Positions 1 to 8,682 of a stretch of DNA of 64,000 nt are shown in pieces. Source of the stretch: Mycobacterium sp. ACS1612 (lineage in GTDB: Bacteria > Actinomycetota > Actinomycetes > Mycobacteriales > Mycobacteriaceae); NCBI RefSeq assembly GCF_001667505.1, contig NZ_LZHZ01000007.1, forward strand, positions 25,839 to 89,838. Direction: 5' to 3'. Numbering within the stretch: position 1 is the first letter of the stretch; each line of letters starts with the position of its first letter. Below the pieces are notes generated by a model. That model did not search any database, had not been told where the DNA came from, and was given only the letters and a program-made list of their open reading frames with translations. Position numbers and translations under genes: made by a program.

Positions 1-1
1 T

Positions 2-1159
2 GCCATCGCGGCACGGCGGGACTTCTTCGAGCAGATCGTGGTCAGTGACTACGACGAGGCGCGTGCACAGCACGCGGCCGACGCGGTCGGTGACATACGT
101 TTCTCGGCGTCCCGGGTCGACGCGACGTCCGCAGACGACGTCGCCGAACTCGTTCGCCGCCACGGCATCACCCATGTGATGAACGCCGTGGACCCGCGAT
201 TCGTGATGCCGATCTTCAACGGGGCGCTGGCAGGCGGAGCCGACTACCTCGACATGGCGATGAGTCTGTCGCAGCGGCATCCGGAGCGGCCGTACGAACT
301 GACCGGCGTCAAACTCGGCGACGAGCAGTTCGCGGTCGAGTCTCAGTGGAAGGACGCGGGCCGCCTCGCCCTCGTTGGAATCGGCGTGGAACCAGGGCTT
401 TCCGACGTGTTCGCCCGCTACGCCGCCGACCATCTGTTCTCCGACATTGACGAACTCGGCACCCGCGACGGTTCCAACCTGATTGTCGACGGCTACGACT
501 TCGCACCGTCGTTCTCCATCTGGACGACCATCGAGGAGTGTCTCAACCCGCCGGTGATCTGGGAGGCCGACCGAGGCTGGTTCACCACCGAACCCTTTAG
601 CGAGCCAGAGGTTTTCGACTTTCCCGACGGAATCGGCCCGGTCGAGTGCGTCAACGTCGAGCACGAAGAAGTGCTTTTGATGCCGCGCTGGGTGAACTGC
701 AAACGCGCGACCTTCAAGTACGGTCTTGGCGCGGAGTTCATCGACGTGCTCAAGACGCTGCACAAGCTCGGCCTGGACCGCACCGAGAAGGTCACCGTCG
801 GTGGCGTGCAGGTGAGTCCGCGCGACGTCGTAGCCGCCTGCCTACCGGATCCGGCCACGCTCGGACCCAAGATGCACGGGAAGACGTGCGCGGGCCTGTG
901 GGTGACGGGGACCGGTAAGGACGGTAAGCCGCGGTCGACCTACCTCTATCACGTCGTGGACAACCAGTGGTCGATGGCCGAGTACGGCCACCAATGTGTG
1001 GTGTGGCAGACTGCGATCAATCCCGTTGTGGCACTTGAGCTTCTGGCCACTGGCAAGTGGAGCGGCAGCGGTGTGCTCGGTCCGGAGGCGTTCGACTCGG
1101 AGCCGTTCCTCGAGCTGTTGACGGCCTACGGTTCACCGTGGGGGCTTCGGGATCAATAG
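2..1159 (+). CDS. Saccharopine dehydrogenase-like protein, 5' end cut by the window
   Basis: Reading frame is open from base 2, so the gene begins outside the window. A GTG at 38 is only an internal valine. The visible 385 residues start inside a Rossmann fold (the AARRDFF...VVSDYD segment fits strand 2 of the NAD(P) domain). They continue through VMNAVDPRFVMPIFNGAL and the GVEPGLSDVFARYAADH motif typical of the saccharopine dehydrogenase / homospermidine synthase-like family. The glycine-rich dinucleotide loop is upstream of the window. The family includes lysine-pathway and polyamine enzymes, and mycobacteria carry several uncharacterised members, so the substrate cannot be named. It converges on the ABC transporter genes, with a long hairpin between them. 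Confidence 0.8.
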   Translation, partial: AIAARRDFFEQIVVSDYDEARAQHAADAVGDIRFSASRVDATSADDVAELVRRHGITHVMNAVDPRFVMPIFNGALAGGADYLDMAMSLSQRHPERPYELTGVKLGDEQFAVESQWKDAGRLALVGIGVEPGLSDVFARYAADHLFSDIDELGTRDGSNLIVDGYDFAPSFSIWTTIEECLNPPVIWEADRGWFTTEPFSEPEVFDFPDGIGPVECVNVEHEEVLLMPRWVNCKRATFKYGLGAEFIDVLKTLHKLGLDRTEKVTVGGVQVSPRDVVAACLPDPATLGPKMHGKTCAGLWVTGTGKDGKPRSTYLYHVVDNQWSMAEYGHQCVVWQTAINPVVALELLATGKWSGSGVLGPEAFDSEPFLELLTAYGSPWGLRDQ

Positions 1160-1160
1160 C

Positions 1161-1221
1161 GCGAGCGACCGCGTTTGTACATACGATCGCGGCGTGTCGG
1201 CGTACAAACACGGTCGCTCGC
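1161..1221. terminator. Long intergenic hairpin between convergent genes
   Basis: Arms 1161-1180 and 1202-1221 are reverse complements over 20 bases with one mismatch, separated by a 21-base loop. The hairpin lies directly after the stop of the dehydrogenase and before the stop of the convergent ABC ATPase gene, so a bidirectional terminator is the simplest reading. There is no U-tract. The unusually long arms could also mean a dispersed intergenic repeat. Confidence 0.55.
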
Positions 1222-1224
1222 GAG

Positions 1225-1239
1225 AAGAAGAAGAAGAAG
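1225..1239. repeat. Five AAG trinucleotides
   Basis: Five consecutive AAG units lie between the hairpin and the stop codon of the ABC ATPase gene. This simple repeat is non-coding. Confidence 0.8.
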
Positions 1240-1995
1240 CTACAGCGGGTTGAGGATTCGGTCGAGGAACTGGCGGGTGCGTTCCTCTTTCGGGTTGCCG
1301 ATCACCTCGGCCGGCGGGCCCTGCTCCAGGATCACGCCGCGATCGGTGAACAGCACCTGATCGGAAACCTGCTTGGCGAACTGGATTTCGTGGGTGACGA
1401 TCACCAGTGTCCACCCTTCGACGGCCAGATCCCTGATCACCGACAGCACTTCGCCGACCAGTTCGGGGTCCAACGCCGAGGTTGGCTCGTCGAACAGCAC
1501 CACCTTCGGTTTCATCGCCAGCGCCCGCGCGATGCCGACGCGCTGCTGCTGGCCACCCGACAGCTGATACGGATACTGGTCGCGCTTCTCGACGAGCCCG
1601 ACCTGGCCGAGCAACTCCAGCGCGTCGGCCTCGGCCTGCTCTTTCGGCCGCTTCTGCACGAAGACCGGTCCCTCGGTGATGTTCTGCAACACCGTCTTGT
1701 GCGGAAACAGGTTATGCGACTGAAACACAAAGCCACTCTGCGCGCGATAGCGGCGCAGGTCGTCCTTGGCCACCGGCTTGGAGAAATCCAACTCGACCTC
1801 GCCGACCCGGATCACCCCGGCGTCGGGCACGTCCAGCGCATTGAGCGCCCGCAGCAGCGTCGTCTTACCCGAACCCGACGGCCCGATGATCGTCGTCGCC
1901 GATCCCTGCGGAACGGTGAACGAAACACCCTTGAGCACTTCGTTGTCCCCGAAGGCCTTGTGCACGCCCTCGGCCACCACACGGTTCTCCGTCAT
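1240..1995 (-). CDS. Polar amino acid ABC transporter, ATP-binding subunit
   Basis: 251 residues with all ABC ATPase motifs: Walker [10 protein letters not shown] near residues 38-46, Q-loop [11 protein letters not shown], signature LSGGQQQR, Walker [13 protein letters not shown] and the switch histidine in [10 protein letters not shown]. Closest in type to GlnQ/HisP/ArtP ATPases, which power polar amino acid uptake at the inner face of the membrane. The ATG overlaps the stop of the upstream fused binding-protein/permease gene by 4 bp, so the two are translated as one unit and form the whole importer. The exact amino acid cannot be read from the sequence. Confidence 0.93.
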   Translation of the reverse strand: MTENRVVAEGVHKAFGDNEVLKGVSFTVPQGSATTIIGPSGSGKTTLLRALNALDVPDAGVIRVGEVELDFSKPVAKDDLRRYRAQSGFVFQSHNLFPHKTVLQNITEGPVFVQKRPKEQAEADALELLGQVGLVEKRDQYPYQLSGGQQQRVGIARALAMKPKVVLFDEPTSALDPELVGEVLSVIRDLAVEGWTLVIVTHEIQFAKQVSDQVLFTDRGVILEQGPPAEVIGNPKEERTRQFLDRILNPL

Positions 1996-3464
1996 CGCGC
2001 CACATACCTTTCCAGCCGACGTTCAATGCGACCCTGACCGAACGAGAGCGCCAGGCAGATCACCCAGTAGTACACCGCCGCCGTGCCGTACAACGCGAAG
2101 AACTCGAACGTCGGCGCGGCGATGATCTGGGCCTGCCGCAGCAGCTCGGTGACCAAGATCGTCGACGCCAACGACGTGTCTTTGACCAGCGATATCAACG
2201 TATTCGACAGCGGCGGCACCGCCACCCGGGTGGCCTGCGGTAAGACGATACGCCGCAGCGTCCCAACATAATTCAGGCCGATCGTCTCGGCGGCTTCCCA
2301 CTGGCCTTTCGGGATGCTCTGGATGGCCGAACGGATGATCTCGGCCGCGTAGCCGCCGACGTTCAACGAGAACGCGATCACGGCCGCCGGGAAGGGATCG
2401 ATCTTCACCCCCAACTCCGGCAGGGCGTAGAAGACGATGAAAAGCTGTACCAGCAATGGGGTTCCGCGAATGACCGAGATGTAGAAACGTGCCACGTTGG
2501 TCAGCACCACGTTGGAGGACAACCGGGCCAGCGCCACCGCCAACGCGATCACGAGGCCGATCACGAAGCTGATCACCGTCAACGGAACGGTCTTGGTGAT
2601 CGCCGCCTTGGCCAGTGGCCCGAGGCTGTCGAGAATCAGATCCCACGTCGACTTCGGCTCAGCCTGCCCTTGGGCCGCCGCGGGCGCACCGGATGCGTTG
2701 GCTTTCAGATACTTCTGCGAGATGTCGGCCAGCGTTCCGTCGGCGCGCAGTTCGTCGAGGGCCTTGTTGAGGTCAGGCAGGAGCCCGCTGTTCTTGCGCG
2801 CGGCGAACCCCTGTTCACTTTTCTCTCCGATGTTTCCGGCGATCTTGACACTCTTGTCGCCCGTCTCGGCCAAATAGGCGTACACCGCGATGCTGTCGTT
2901 GACCACCACGTCGACCCGGCCCTGGTTGAGCAGTTTGATCGCCTGGGTGAACCCTTCGACCGCCTCGACGCGTGCCCCCGCCTTGCGGGCCACGTCCGAC
3001 CAGTTACTGGTGGCGTTCTCCGCGGCGACCTTGCCCTTGAGATTCGCGAGCGAGGAGATCGAATCGCCGGCGCGGGTGACGATGACGCCTTCGCCGACCG
3101 AGTACGGCTCGGACAGGTCGTATTTGGCCTTGCGTTCGTCGGTGATCGTGACCTCGTTGGCGACGACGTCGAATCGGTTGGCCTCCAGCGCGGCGAAAAT
3201 CGAATCCCATGGGGTTTCGACGAATTCGACCCTGACGCCGAGTTTGTCGGCGACCGCGCGGGCGACGTCCACGTCGTAGCCGACCAGTTGACCGGTGGCG
3301 GGGTCGTGATAGCTGAACGGTGAGTACACGCCTTCCGTGCCCACCCGCAGCACGCCAGCAGACTTGACCGGGTTCTCGCCATTGTCTGCTTGCGAACCGC
3401 ATGCGCTGAGCACAAAAGCACTGAGCAGCAACACGGCCACGACGGCTCTTCGTAGATTGCGCAC
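1992..3464 (-). CDS. Fused substrate-binding lipoprotein and permease of an amino acid ABC importer
   Basis: 490 residues in two parts. Residues 1-22 are a lipoprotein signal ending in a lipobox (LSAC, then GSQ). Residues ~35-255 are a family 3 solute-binding domain ([33 protein letters not shown]). Residues ~270-485 are a membrane permease of the HisM/GlnP type with several hydrophobic helices and a [22 protein letters not shown]-type loop that docks the ATPase. Binding-protein/permease fusions are known in Gram-positive glutamine transporters. Lipid anchoring keeps the binding domain outside the membrane, next to its own channel. Together with the downstream ATPase this two-gene unit makes a complete transporter. 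The GTG start is supported by a leaderless promoter six bases upstream. Confidence 0.9.
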   Translation of the reverse strand: MRNLRRAVVAVLLLSAFVLSACGSQADNGENPVKSAGVLRVGTEGVYSPFSYHDPATGQLVGYDVDVARAVADKLGVRVEFVETPWDSIFAALEANRFDVVANEVTITDERKAKYDLSEPYSVGEGVIVTRAGDSISSLANLKGKVAAENATSNWSDVARKAGARVEAVEGFTQAIKLLNQGRVDVVVNDSIAVYAYLAETGDKSVKIAGNIGEKSEQGFAARKNSGLLPDLNKALDELRADGTLADISQKYLKANASGAPAAAQGQAEPKSTWDLILDSLGPLAKAAITKTVPLTVISFVIGLVIALAVALARLSSNVVLTNVARFYISVIRGTPLLVQLFIVFYALPELGVKIDPFPAAVIAFSLNVGGYAAEIIRSAIQSIPKGQWEAAETIGLNYVGTLRRIVLPQATRVAVPPLSNTLISLVKDTSLASTILVTELLRQAQIIAAPTFEFFALYGTAAVYYWVICLALSFGQGRIERRLERYVAR

Positions 3465-3499
3465 TGGCGGACGCTAGCAAGTCGCGCAACATTCACCAA
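3465..3499 (-). promoter_or_regulatory. Leaderless promoter of the amino acid ABC operon
   Basis: On the minus strand TTGGTG (3499-3494), a 17-base spacer and TAGCGT (3476-3471) are followed after six bases by the GTG start at 3464. This matches a SigA-type -35/-10 pair with transcription starting at the start codon, a common mycobacterial arrangement. No Shine-Dalgarno sequence is present. Confidence 0.5.
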
Positions 3500-3508
3500 G
3501 GTTTCTGC

Positions 3509-4387
3509 TCAACGAGGCCGGTATATCCACGGCTCGCGGGGCAGCGCGGCGGGCGCGAACTCGACAAGCATGTCGGCCACGGTGTGTGCGGTGTAGCCAA
3601 CCGACTCCGCGATTTGTGTCAGCGCCCGCTGCACCCCGATCTCGGCCAGCGTCACCGCGCCGTCGCGCTTGGCCAGCCGCGCGCCGTCCTCGTTGAGCAC
3701 CAGAGCGACGTGGGCGTATGTCGGTTCTGGATAGCCGAGCAGGTTGGCCAGGTAAGCCTGCCGTGGCGACGACGGCAGCAGGTCGTCGCCGCGCACCACC
3801 TGGTCGACGCCCTGCGCGGCGTCGTCGACCACGACCGCGAGGTTGTAGGCGGCGACACCATCACCGCGGCGCACCACGAAGTCGTCGACGATGCCGGTGT
3901 AGTCGCCGTGCAGCACGTCGTGCACTGTGTGCACGAAGGTGTCAGAACGCAATCGCAGCGCCGGTGGCCGTCCCGTCTCGCGCCGCCGGACTTCGCGCTC
4001 GGCATCGGTCAAGTCCCGGCAGGTACCGGGATAGGCGCCCTGCGGTGCGTGCGGCGCCCGCGGCGCCTGCGCGATATCCCTTCTGGTGCAATAGCATTCA
4101 TAGAGCAGCCCGCGGCGGGCGAGGTCGTCGACCACCGCGTCGTAGCGTTGTGGGTGTCCGCTCTGCCATTCGGGCGGCTCGTCCCAGGTCAGTCCCAGCG
4201 CCGCCAGGTCGTCGAGTTGCCGGTTGGCGATATCGGTGTGGGTGCGGTCGTCGAGGTCCTCGATGCGCATCAGGAACCGACGCCCGGTCGAACGCGCGAA
4301 CAGCCATGCCAACACTGCCGTGCGCAGATTGCCGATGTGCAGATCGGCCGACGGGCTTGGCGCGAAGCGGCCTGCTCCAGGTGCCAT
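3509..4387 (-). CDS. gluQ: Glutamyl-Q tRNA(Asp) synthetase
   Basis: 292 residues resembling the catalytic half of glutamyl-tRNA synthetase without the anticodon-binding domain, as expected for GluQRS. The class I signature HIGN is at residues 17-20 (APSPSADLHIGNLRTA). The KMSKS-equivalent is in ARLAKRDGAVTL. A cysteine-containing insert (YECYCTRRD ... GTCRD) fits the family zinc site. The enzyme activates glutamate and attaches it to queuosine at position 34 of tRNA-Asp rather than to a tRNA 3' end. It follows the GntR gene with a four-base gap and may be co-transcribed with it, although its function is unrelated to the microcompartment. Confidence 0.92.
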   Translation of the reverse strand: MAPGAGRFAPSPSADLHIGNLRTAVLAWLFARSTGRRFLMRIEDLDDRTHTDIANRQLDDLAALGLTWDEPPEWQSGHPQRYDAVVDDLARRGLLYECYCTRRDIAQAPRAPHAPQGAYPGTCRDLTDAEREVRRRETGRPPALRLRSDTFVHTVHDVLHGDYTGIVDDFVVRRGDGVAAYNLAVVVDDAAQGVDQVVRGDDLLPSSPRQAYLANLLGYPEPTYAHVALVLNEDGARLAKRDGAVTLAEIGVQRALTQIAESVGYTAHTVADMLVEFAPAALPREPWIYRPR

Positions 4388-4391
4388 GCCG

Positions 4392-5174
4392 TCAGCTTGC
4401 CTTGGTCCGCGCTTCCTGCTTCTGAAGGGTCACCGATGCGGTGCCTGCACCTGACTGCACCCCGACGCCGTGGCCCTGCACGGTTACCGCCAACCGGGTG
4501 CGGTCGCCGCGGAACAGGTCGCGGGAGTATTCGCACGGCGTGTCGTGCTGGTCGTAGGTGATCCGAGTGATCAGCAACAGCGCCGATTTCGGTTTGATGC
4601 CGAGCAGCGAGGCCTCCACCTGCGTGGCATTGACCGCTTCGATGCGCTCCTCGGCGCGCGCCGTCACCAGACCGTACTGGGTTTCCAGCACTTCGTAGAT
4701 CGAGCCGCCGAGTTGTTGTTCGAGCAAGCCCGGGAACGCGTCGGCGGGAAACTGCGCGAGTTCCAGCGAGATTGGTGAGCCGTCGGCGAGCCGGACCCGC
4801 TGGATCTCTATGACGAAAGCGTTGGCACCGATGCGCAGCGCCTTCTGCGTGGTTCGGTCCGGCGAGGTGATCCGCGTCGAGATCACCCGTGTGCCTGCAA
4901 CATAACCCTGGTGCGCGAGGAAGGCCGGCACCCCGACCACGTCCGACAAGCTGCGCTGCACCTGTGCGTGGCTGATGAAGATGCCGCCCGACCGGCCGAT
5001 CGCCCGGTGCACCAGGCCGGCCTCCTCCAGTGCCGCGAGCACTTGGCGCAGGCTCGATCGGCTGGTCTTGTAGTGCTCGGCCAACTCGCGTTCGCTGCCG
5101 AGCTTGGCGCCCGGCTCACCCGCGTTGATGTCGGCGACGATGCGGCGCCGCAGATCCTCACTTGGCGTCGGCAC
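4392..5174 (-). CDS. GntR/HutC-family transcriptional regulator of the microcompartment locus
   Basis: 260 residues. The N-terminal winged helix-turn-helix (residues ~5-70) contains PGAKLGSERELAEHYKTSRSSLRQVLAALEEAGLV. The C-terminal UTRA ligand domain (~85-235) places it in the HutC branch of GntR regulators. The start is GTG 5174 with a good GGAAGGA ribosome site seven bases upstream. It is the last gene of the leftward BMC operon and has its own upstream palindrome (5194-5206). A palindrome with the same half-site pattern lies in the divergent region at 12194-12206. I infer that it senses a pathway metabolite and controls both BMC operons and itself. Confidence 0.88.
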   Translation of the reverse strand: MPTPSEDLRRRIVADINAGEPGAKLGSERELAEHYKTSRSSLRQVLAALEEAGLVHRAIGRSGGIFISHAQVQRSLSDVVGVPAFLAHQGYVAGTRVISTRITSPDRTTQKALRIGANAFVIEIQRVRLADGSPISLELAQFPADAFPGLLEQQLGGSIYEVLETQYGLVTARAEERIEAVNATQVEASLLGIKPKSALLLITRITYDQHDTPCEYSRDLFRGDRTRLAVTVQGHGVGVQSGAGTASVTLQKQEARTKAS

Positions 5175-5193
5175 CGGTAGTCCTTCCGCTGAT

Positions 5194-5206
5194 TTGGTCT
5201 AACCAA
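5194..5206. promoter_or_regulatory. Candidate operator of the GntR regulator (TTGGT-CTA-ACCAA)
   Basis: A perfect 5+3+5 palindrome lies 20-32 bases upstream of the GntR start codon. Its GT-C-TA-AC core resembles the GT/TA/AC pattern of HutC-type operators. A second site with the same TTGGT-N3-RCCAA layout is at 12194-12206. Confidence 0.6.
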
Positions 5207-5220
5207 TTCTAGCGGACGCC

Positions 5221-6000
5221 CTATGCCTCAGCGAGTGCCTGACTGGATTCGGGAAGGATCTGACCACCGTCCACCACCAGCGTCTGGCCCGTGATGTACG
5301 CGGCTTCGTCGGTGGCGAAGAACAGCGCGGCATTACCGATGTCAGCGACGCTGCCCAATCGTGCCGCGGGGATCGAAGCGGCCATTTGGTCCATGTATTC
5401 CTGGCCCATTTCGATCAGGCCCTCGGTGATGATGTTGCCCGGCAGCACCGCGTTGATGGTGATCTGCTTGGGCGCGAGTTCCATCGCCGCGGTCCGCAGG
5501 AAGCCCAACTGGGCGGCCTTGCTCGCTCCGTAGTGTGACCACCCGGGGTAGCCGGTGATCGGACCGGTGATCGACGACGTGATGACGACGCGGCCGTGTC
5601 CGCTGGCGGTCAGGGCAGGCAACGCGGCCTGGATGATGAAGACGGTGCCCTTGAAGTTCACCGACAACACCTCGTCGATGTCCTCGGGTGTCAAATCCTC
5701 CAGCTTGCCCGAAGGGAAGATCCCCGCGTTGGCGCAGACGATGTCTACACCGCCGAACTGTTCGACGGCGGTGTCCACTGCGCGGCGGCAGTCTTCGGGT
5801 TTCGTCACGTCGACCGCCAGCGCGCTCACCCGACCGGGTTGGTCGGCGAGTGCTTCCACCGCGGCGTCGAGGTCGGCCTGGCTGCGCGCGGTCAGCAGCA
5901 CGTTGACGCCTGCGGCGGCGAAGGTTTCGGCGATGCCGCGGCCGATTCCCTTACTTGCGCCGGTGACGATGGCCGACCGGCCGTCGAGCGAGGTGAACAT
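5221..6000 (-). CDS. Short-chain dehydrogenase, probable 1-amino-2-propanol dehydrogenase of the RMM microcompartment
   Basis: 259 residues of the classical SDR fold. It has the TGASKGIG cofactor loop (residues ~13-20), NAG motif (CANAGIF), catalytic Ser in ITSSIT, YxxxK in HYGASKAA and the C-terminal GQTLVVDGG. In mycobacterial and Rhodococcus RMM loci the SDR in this position is the NAD-dependent S-1-amino-2-propanol dehydrogenase, which yields aminoacetone. I transfer that function by locus identity. The start ATG at 6000 has a strong AAGGAGA site, and the gene lies 13 bases after the kinase gene. No encapsulation peptide is visible. Confidence 0.85.
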   Translation of the reverse strand: MFTSLDGRSAIVTGASKGIGRGIAETFAAAGVNVLLTARSQADLDAAVEALADQPGRVSALAVDVTKPEDCRRAVDTAVEQFGGVDIVCANAGIFPSGKLEDLTPEDIDEVLSVNFKGTVFIIQAALPALTASGHGRVVITSSITGPITGYPGWSHYGASKAAQLGFLRTAAMELAPKQITINAVLPGNIITEGLIEMGQEYMDQMAASIPAARLGSVADIGNAALFFATDEAAYITGQTLVVDGGQILPESSQALAEA

Positions 6001-6013
6001 CTGTCTCCTTACG

Positions 6014-7015
6014 TCAGGCCAGGCGGCGGCCGTGTGAACTGAGATAGCGCTCGGCCAGCGTGCAGCTGCCGTGTGCGTAATTGATTGCCTTGGTGCGGGA
6101 TTCCTTGGAATGGCTGTGGGTGCCCATCCACGCCAGCAGCATCAGCCTGCGCAGGAACACGAACGATGACAGCATGTCTTCGTCGTCGGCGGCGAGCGTC
6201 CTGCGGCTGCGGTAGCCCGCGATCCAGGAGTCCTGCCATTCGGGCAGCGCGGGATCGTCTTCGATGAACGACACCGCGGTGCCGAAATCGTAGAAGAACC
6301 AGCCGAATCCGCAGTCGTCGAAGTCGATGACGGTGATGGTCGAGCCGTCGACGAGCAGGTTGGCCAGCCGCAGGTCGGCGTGGATCAGCCCGCACCGGTC
6401 CGGCCCCGACCCGTACTGCTCGAGCCGCTCGCGCAACAGCTGCTCGGCACGGCTCAGCAGCCGGTGCTCGGCGTCGCCCACCCCGTCGGCGTCCTGCCAG
6501 CGTCCCCAGCGGCCCTCGGCGCCGAGGCTGTGCGCCCAGTCCCAGGAGAACCGGCTGAACGAGGCAGGGCGCTGCCACGCGTGCGAATGGTCGTGTAACG
6601 CCGCGGTGATCTGCCCAAGGGTGAAAAAGTCGCTGACGGTCACCGTCTGCTCGTCGGGCTCGGCGCCCGCGACCATCGCGAAATGCACGACATGACGGTC
6701 TTTTCCGTTGACGTTGACGCTCACCACCCGCCTGCCGTCGGCAGCGGGCAGCACCGTTGGCACCGTGATGTCGCTGTCGCGCCGCAGCGCCTCGAGCCAG
6801 TCGAGCTCGGATTCGATTTGGTGCGGTAAATGGTAGTTCTCGCGGTGCACCCGCAGGATCGACCGCTGCCCTGTGGCGGTGTCTTCGACCGCGTACGTGG
6901 CGTTCTCGGACAGGTTCAGCAGCTGCAAGGTGGAGTTCCGCGCAAGCCCGTACTCGGCGAGCGCGCGTTCTGCGACGGCGCGATCGTCGGCGATCACGCC
7001 ATTGGGGTTCACCAT
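6014..7015 (-). CDS. Aminoglycoside phosphotransferase-fold kinase, probable amino-propanol kinase
   Basis: 333 residues of the APH/choline kinase fold. The Brenner-type catalytic motif is at residues 212-219 (His212, Asp214 and Asn219 of [10 protein letters not shown]), and the metal-binding DFDD is at 231-234. A kinase of this family is a fixed member of RMM loci. It is expected to phosphorylate 1-amino-2-propanol so that the PLP enzyme of the operon can remove phosphate and ammonia together. The start overlaps the upstream shell gene stop by one base (TGATG), so the gene is translationally coupled to the shell genes. The substrate is inferred from the locus type; homoserine or choline kinase-like roles are less likely here. 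Confidence 0.82.
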   Translation of the reverse strand: MVNPNGVIADDRAVAERALAEYGLARNSTLQLLNLSENATYAVEDTATGQRSILRVHRENYHLPHQIESELDWLEALRRDSDITVPTVLPAADGRRVVSVNVNGKDRHVVHFAMVAGAEPDEQTVTVSDFFTLGQITAALHDHSHAWQRPASFSRFSWDWAHSLGAEGRWGRWQDADGVGDAEHRLLSRAEQLLRERLEQYGSGPDRCGLIHADLRLANLLVDGSTITVIDFDDCGFGWFFYDFGTAVSFIEDDPALPEWQDSWIAGYRSRRTLAADDEDMLSSFVFLRRLMLLAWMGTHSHSKESRTKAINYAHGSCTLAERYLSSHGRRLA

Positions 7016-7668
7016 CAGTGGTCGCGTCCCTCGATTCCGGCCAGCACCGCAGAGATCCGGTCCCTCGCCGCGGTGACGTCCTTGGTGCTGCCGCCGATGT
7101 ACAGCCTGCCAGCAGCTCCGATCATTTGTACGTCGACGATAGTGAGCTCCGGCGCAGCGCGCTCGGCTTCGTTGGCGGCGACGGCCGCGAACAGCGCCGG
7201 CGTCATCTCGTACACCAGCAGCGCCTGGCCCGGCAGGATCATCGACGCTTGGCGGTTGCGGTTGAGGATCACCGCGTGTTGATCGGTGATGTCCTCGATG
7301 ATGTCGTGGAACAGCACCTGCGGACGCAGTTGGTCGGCGGCCCGCGCGCCGGTGCCCTGCAGGATCGCCTCGCCGGCGCGGCGCACCTCGGCCAGGTCGG
7401 CGGAGTGCACCTCCAAGACGCCGAATTGGCGCTCGACGTAAAGGATCCCCACTTGCACACCGGGCACATCGCGCAGGGCGAGGTCGATCACCCGCTCGAT
7501 CGCCAGCGCCGGCGACACCTCGACGATCAGTGCGTGCTCACCTTCGTACGGCGGATATCCCCGAGCGCGGGTCGGTGTGCCCAGGTAGGCGGCGAACTGC
7601 CGCTGCAGGTCCTCCACGAGGAGGTAGACGCGGATATCGGTGCGCGCCGGGGTTGTCGTCGCGGCCAT
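7015..7668 (-). CDS. BMC-T shell protein (tandem BMC domains)
   Basis: 217 residues with two BMC-type domains. The first covers about residues 10-105 (HALIVEVSPALAIERVIDLAL, ILYVERQFGVLEVHS). The second covers about 115-210 (QASMILPGQALLVYEMTPA, IVDVQMIGAAGRLYIGG). Tandem-domain shell proteins trimerise into pseudohexameric tiles whose central pore can be large and gated, so they are usually taken as the entry route for bulky substrates or cofactors. It shares layout and motifs with the other BMC-T at 8679-9284 (VERQFG.LE, NRN, MVLPG/MILPG, MIGA.GR), so the two are paralogues. Six bases separate it from the BMC-H gene. Confidence 0.92.
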   Translation of the reverse strand: MAATTTPARTDIRVYLLVEDLQRQFAAYLGTPTRARGYPPYEGEHALIVEVSPALAIERVIDLALRDVPGVQVGILYVERQFGVLEVHSADLAEVRRAGEAILQGTGARAADQLRPQVLFHDIIEDITDQHAVILNRNRQASMILPGQALLVYEMTPALFAAVAANEAERAAPELTIVDVQMIGAAGRLYIGGSTKDVTAARDRISAVLAGIEGRDH

Positions 7669-7674
7669 GACGAA

Positions 7675-7956
7675 CTACTGCGCGGCGACAGCGAAATGAG
7701 CACCCAGTTCGTTGTGTGGGCGCGGGATCACGTGCACGCTGATCAGTTCCCCGACCTGTGAGGCGGATTCGGCGCCCGCCTCGGTGGCGGCCTTCACGGC
7801 GCCCACCTCACCGGTGACGATGACGGCGACCAGTCCGTCGCCGACCTGCTGCCGGTCGGTGATGGTGACGTTCGCCGCCTTGACCATCGCATCAGCAGCG
7901 GCCAGCGCTGCGACGTATCCCTTGGTCTCGATCATTCCAATCGCGTTGCTGGGCAT
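7675..7956 (-). CDS. BMC-H hexameric shell protein
   Basis: 93 residues, a single canonical BMC domain: [26 protein letters not shown], then [21 protein letters not shown] and the closing [15 protein letters not shown] strand ([14 protein letters not shown]). It is close to PduA/EutM/CcmK-type proteins, which form the flat hexameric tiles making up most shell facets. ATG at 7956 follows a strong AAGGAGA site, consistent with a high-abundance structural protein. Confidence 0.96.
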   Translation of the reverse strand: MPSNAIGMIETKGYVAALAAADAMVKAANVTITDRQQVGDGLVAVIVTGEVGAVKAATEAGAESASQVGELISVHVIPRPHNELGAHFAVAAQ

Positions 7957-7978
7957 GGTGTTTCTCCTTGTTCACTCG

Positions 7979-8230
7979 TTACTTCTGGACCTGTGGGTCG
8001 ATGGACCCGATGATCAGTGCGTCGACCGGAGGCGGGGTGCCGGTGAACCAGTTCGAGGCGACCGACCCCTGGGCAATCAGCACACGCTCGCCGACACCGC
8101 TGCCGAGTACGTCGAACGCGATCAACCGCGAAGCCGACCCGTCGGTTTCCACCTCGAGGAACGCCCCCGCGGGCAGTCCGTCGATGCGACGCGTGGACCA
8201 GACCTGACCGGTGACCTTTCCTGTAATCAC
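7979..8230 (-). CDS. BMC-P pentameric shell vertex protein (EutN/CcmL family)
   Basis: 83 residues starting at GTG 8230, which overlaps the stop of the upstream gene (GTGA) and has an AAGGAG site. The sequence opens ITGKVTGQVWSTRRIDGLP and continues with FLEVETDG, LIAFDVLGSGVGERVLIAQGS and DALIIGSID. This is the EutN/CcmL/PduN pattern of small beta-barrel proteins that cap the twelve vertices of the shell. It is the only BMC-P in the window, so the shell can close with the genes present here. Confidence 0.93.
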   Translation of the reverse strand: MITGKVTGQVWSTRRIDGLPAGAFLEVETDGSASRLIAFDVLGSGVGERVLIAQGSVASNWFTGTPPPVDALIIGSIDPQVQK

Positions 8231-8682
8231 TTCCGCTCCTTCTGAATCGAGACGCCCAGCACGCGCGCCTTCTCCCGCGCCAGCGGAGTGAGCACCGCCT
8301 TGGGTCCGAGGACCAGCGCGCCACCGGACGCGGCGATGTCGACAATCCGACGCTCGGTCACCGCGCCCCGCTCGATCCGGTGCGCCGCTGCCTGCGCGCC
8401 GGACGAGGCGCCTGCCAGGCGGAAGCTCAACCGGCCGTGGCGTAGGTCGGCGCGCGTCTTCGGATTCTCGAACAGCCGCAGCAGGTGCCGCACGAATGCG
8501 TCGAGGTCGGCGTCGGTGCCGATACGCACGGAGTCGACACGCGACTTCTCGTCGGCGGCCAGCGGACCGGTCGGCGCAAACCCGTTGTGGCTGGGCGTCG
8601 TTGGTGGCGGGATCAGGTCCGCGACCGCGTCGCGCACCACCTCCCGGACAAGGGTGCGCAGGTCGGCACGTTCCAGTGTCAC
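8227..8682 (-). CDS. Small unknown microcompartment protein with a likely encapsulation helix
   Basis: 151 residues starting at GTG 8682. Residues ~6-22 form an amphipathic helix (LRTLVREVVRDAVADL) of the type that targets cargo into BMC shells, followed by a Pro/Gly linker. The C-terminal ~45 residues (VTERRIVDIAASGGALVLG, then AVLTPLAREKARVLGV) resemble a motif shared by EutQ/EutT-like and other BMC-associated proteins, in which a TPLARD-like turn follows a short beta segment. The middle shows no catalytic signature I recognise. It overlaps both neighbouring shell genes by four bases, so it is made together with shell components. A scaffold or cargo-recruiting adaptor is my best inference; no function is established. 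Confidence 0.75.
   Translation of the reverse strand: MTLERADLRTLVREVVRDAVADLIPPPTTPSHNGFAPTGPLAADEKSRVDSVRIGTDADLDAFVRHLLRLFENPKTRADLRHGRLSFRLAGASSGAQAAAHRIERGAVTERRIVDIAASGGALVLGPKAVLTPLAREKARVLGVSIQKERK

Noticed and set aside
1057..2037. 326-codon plus-strand frame across the ABC ATPase gene
   Set aside because: Antisense shadow; the minus strand carries all ABC motifs.
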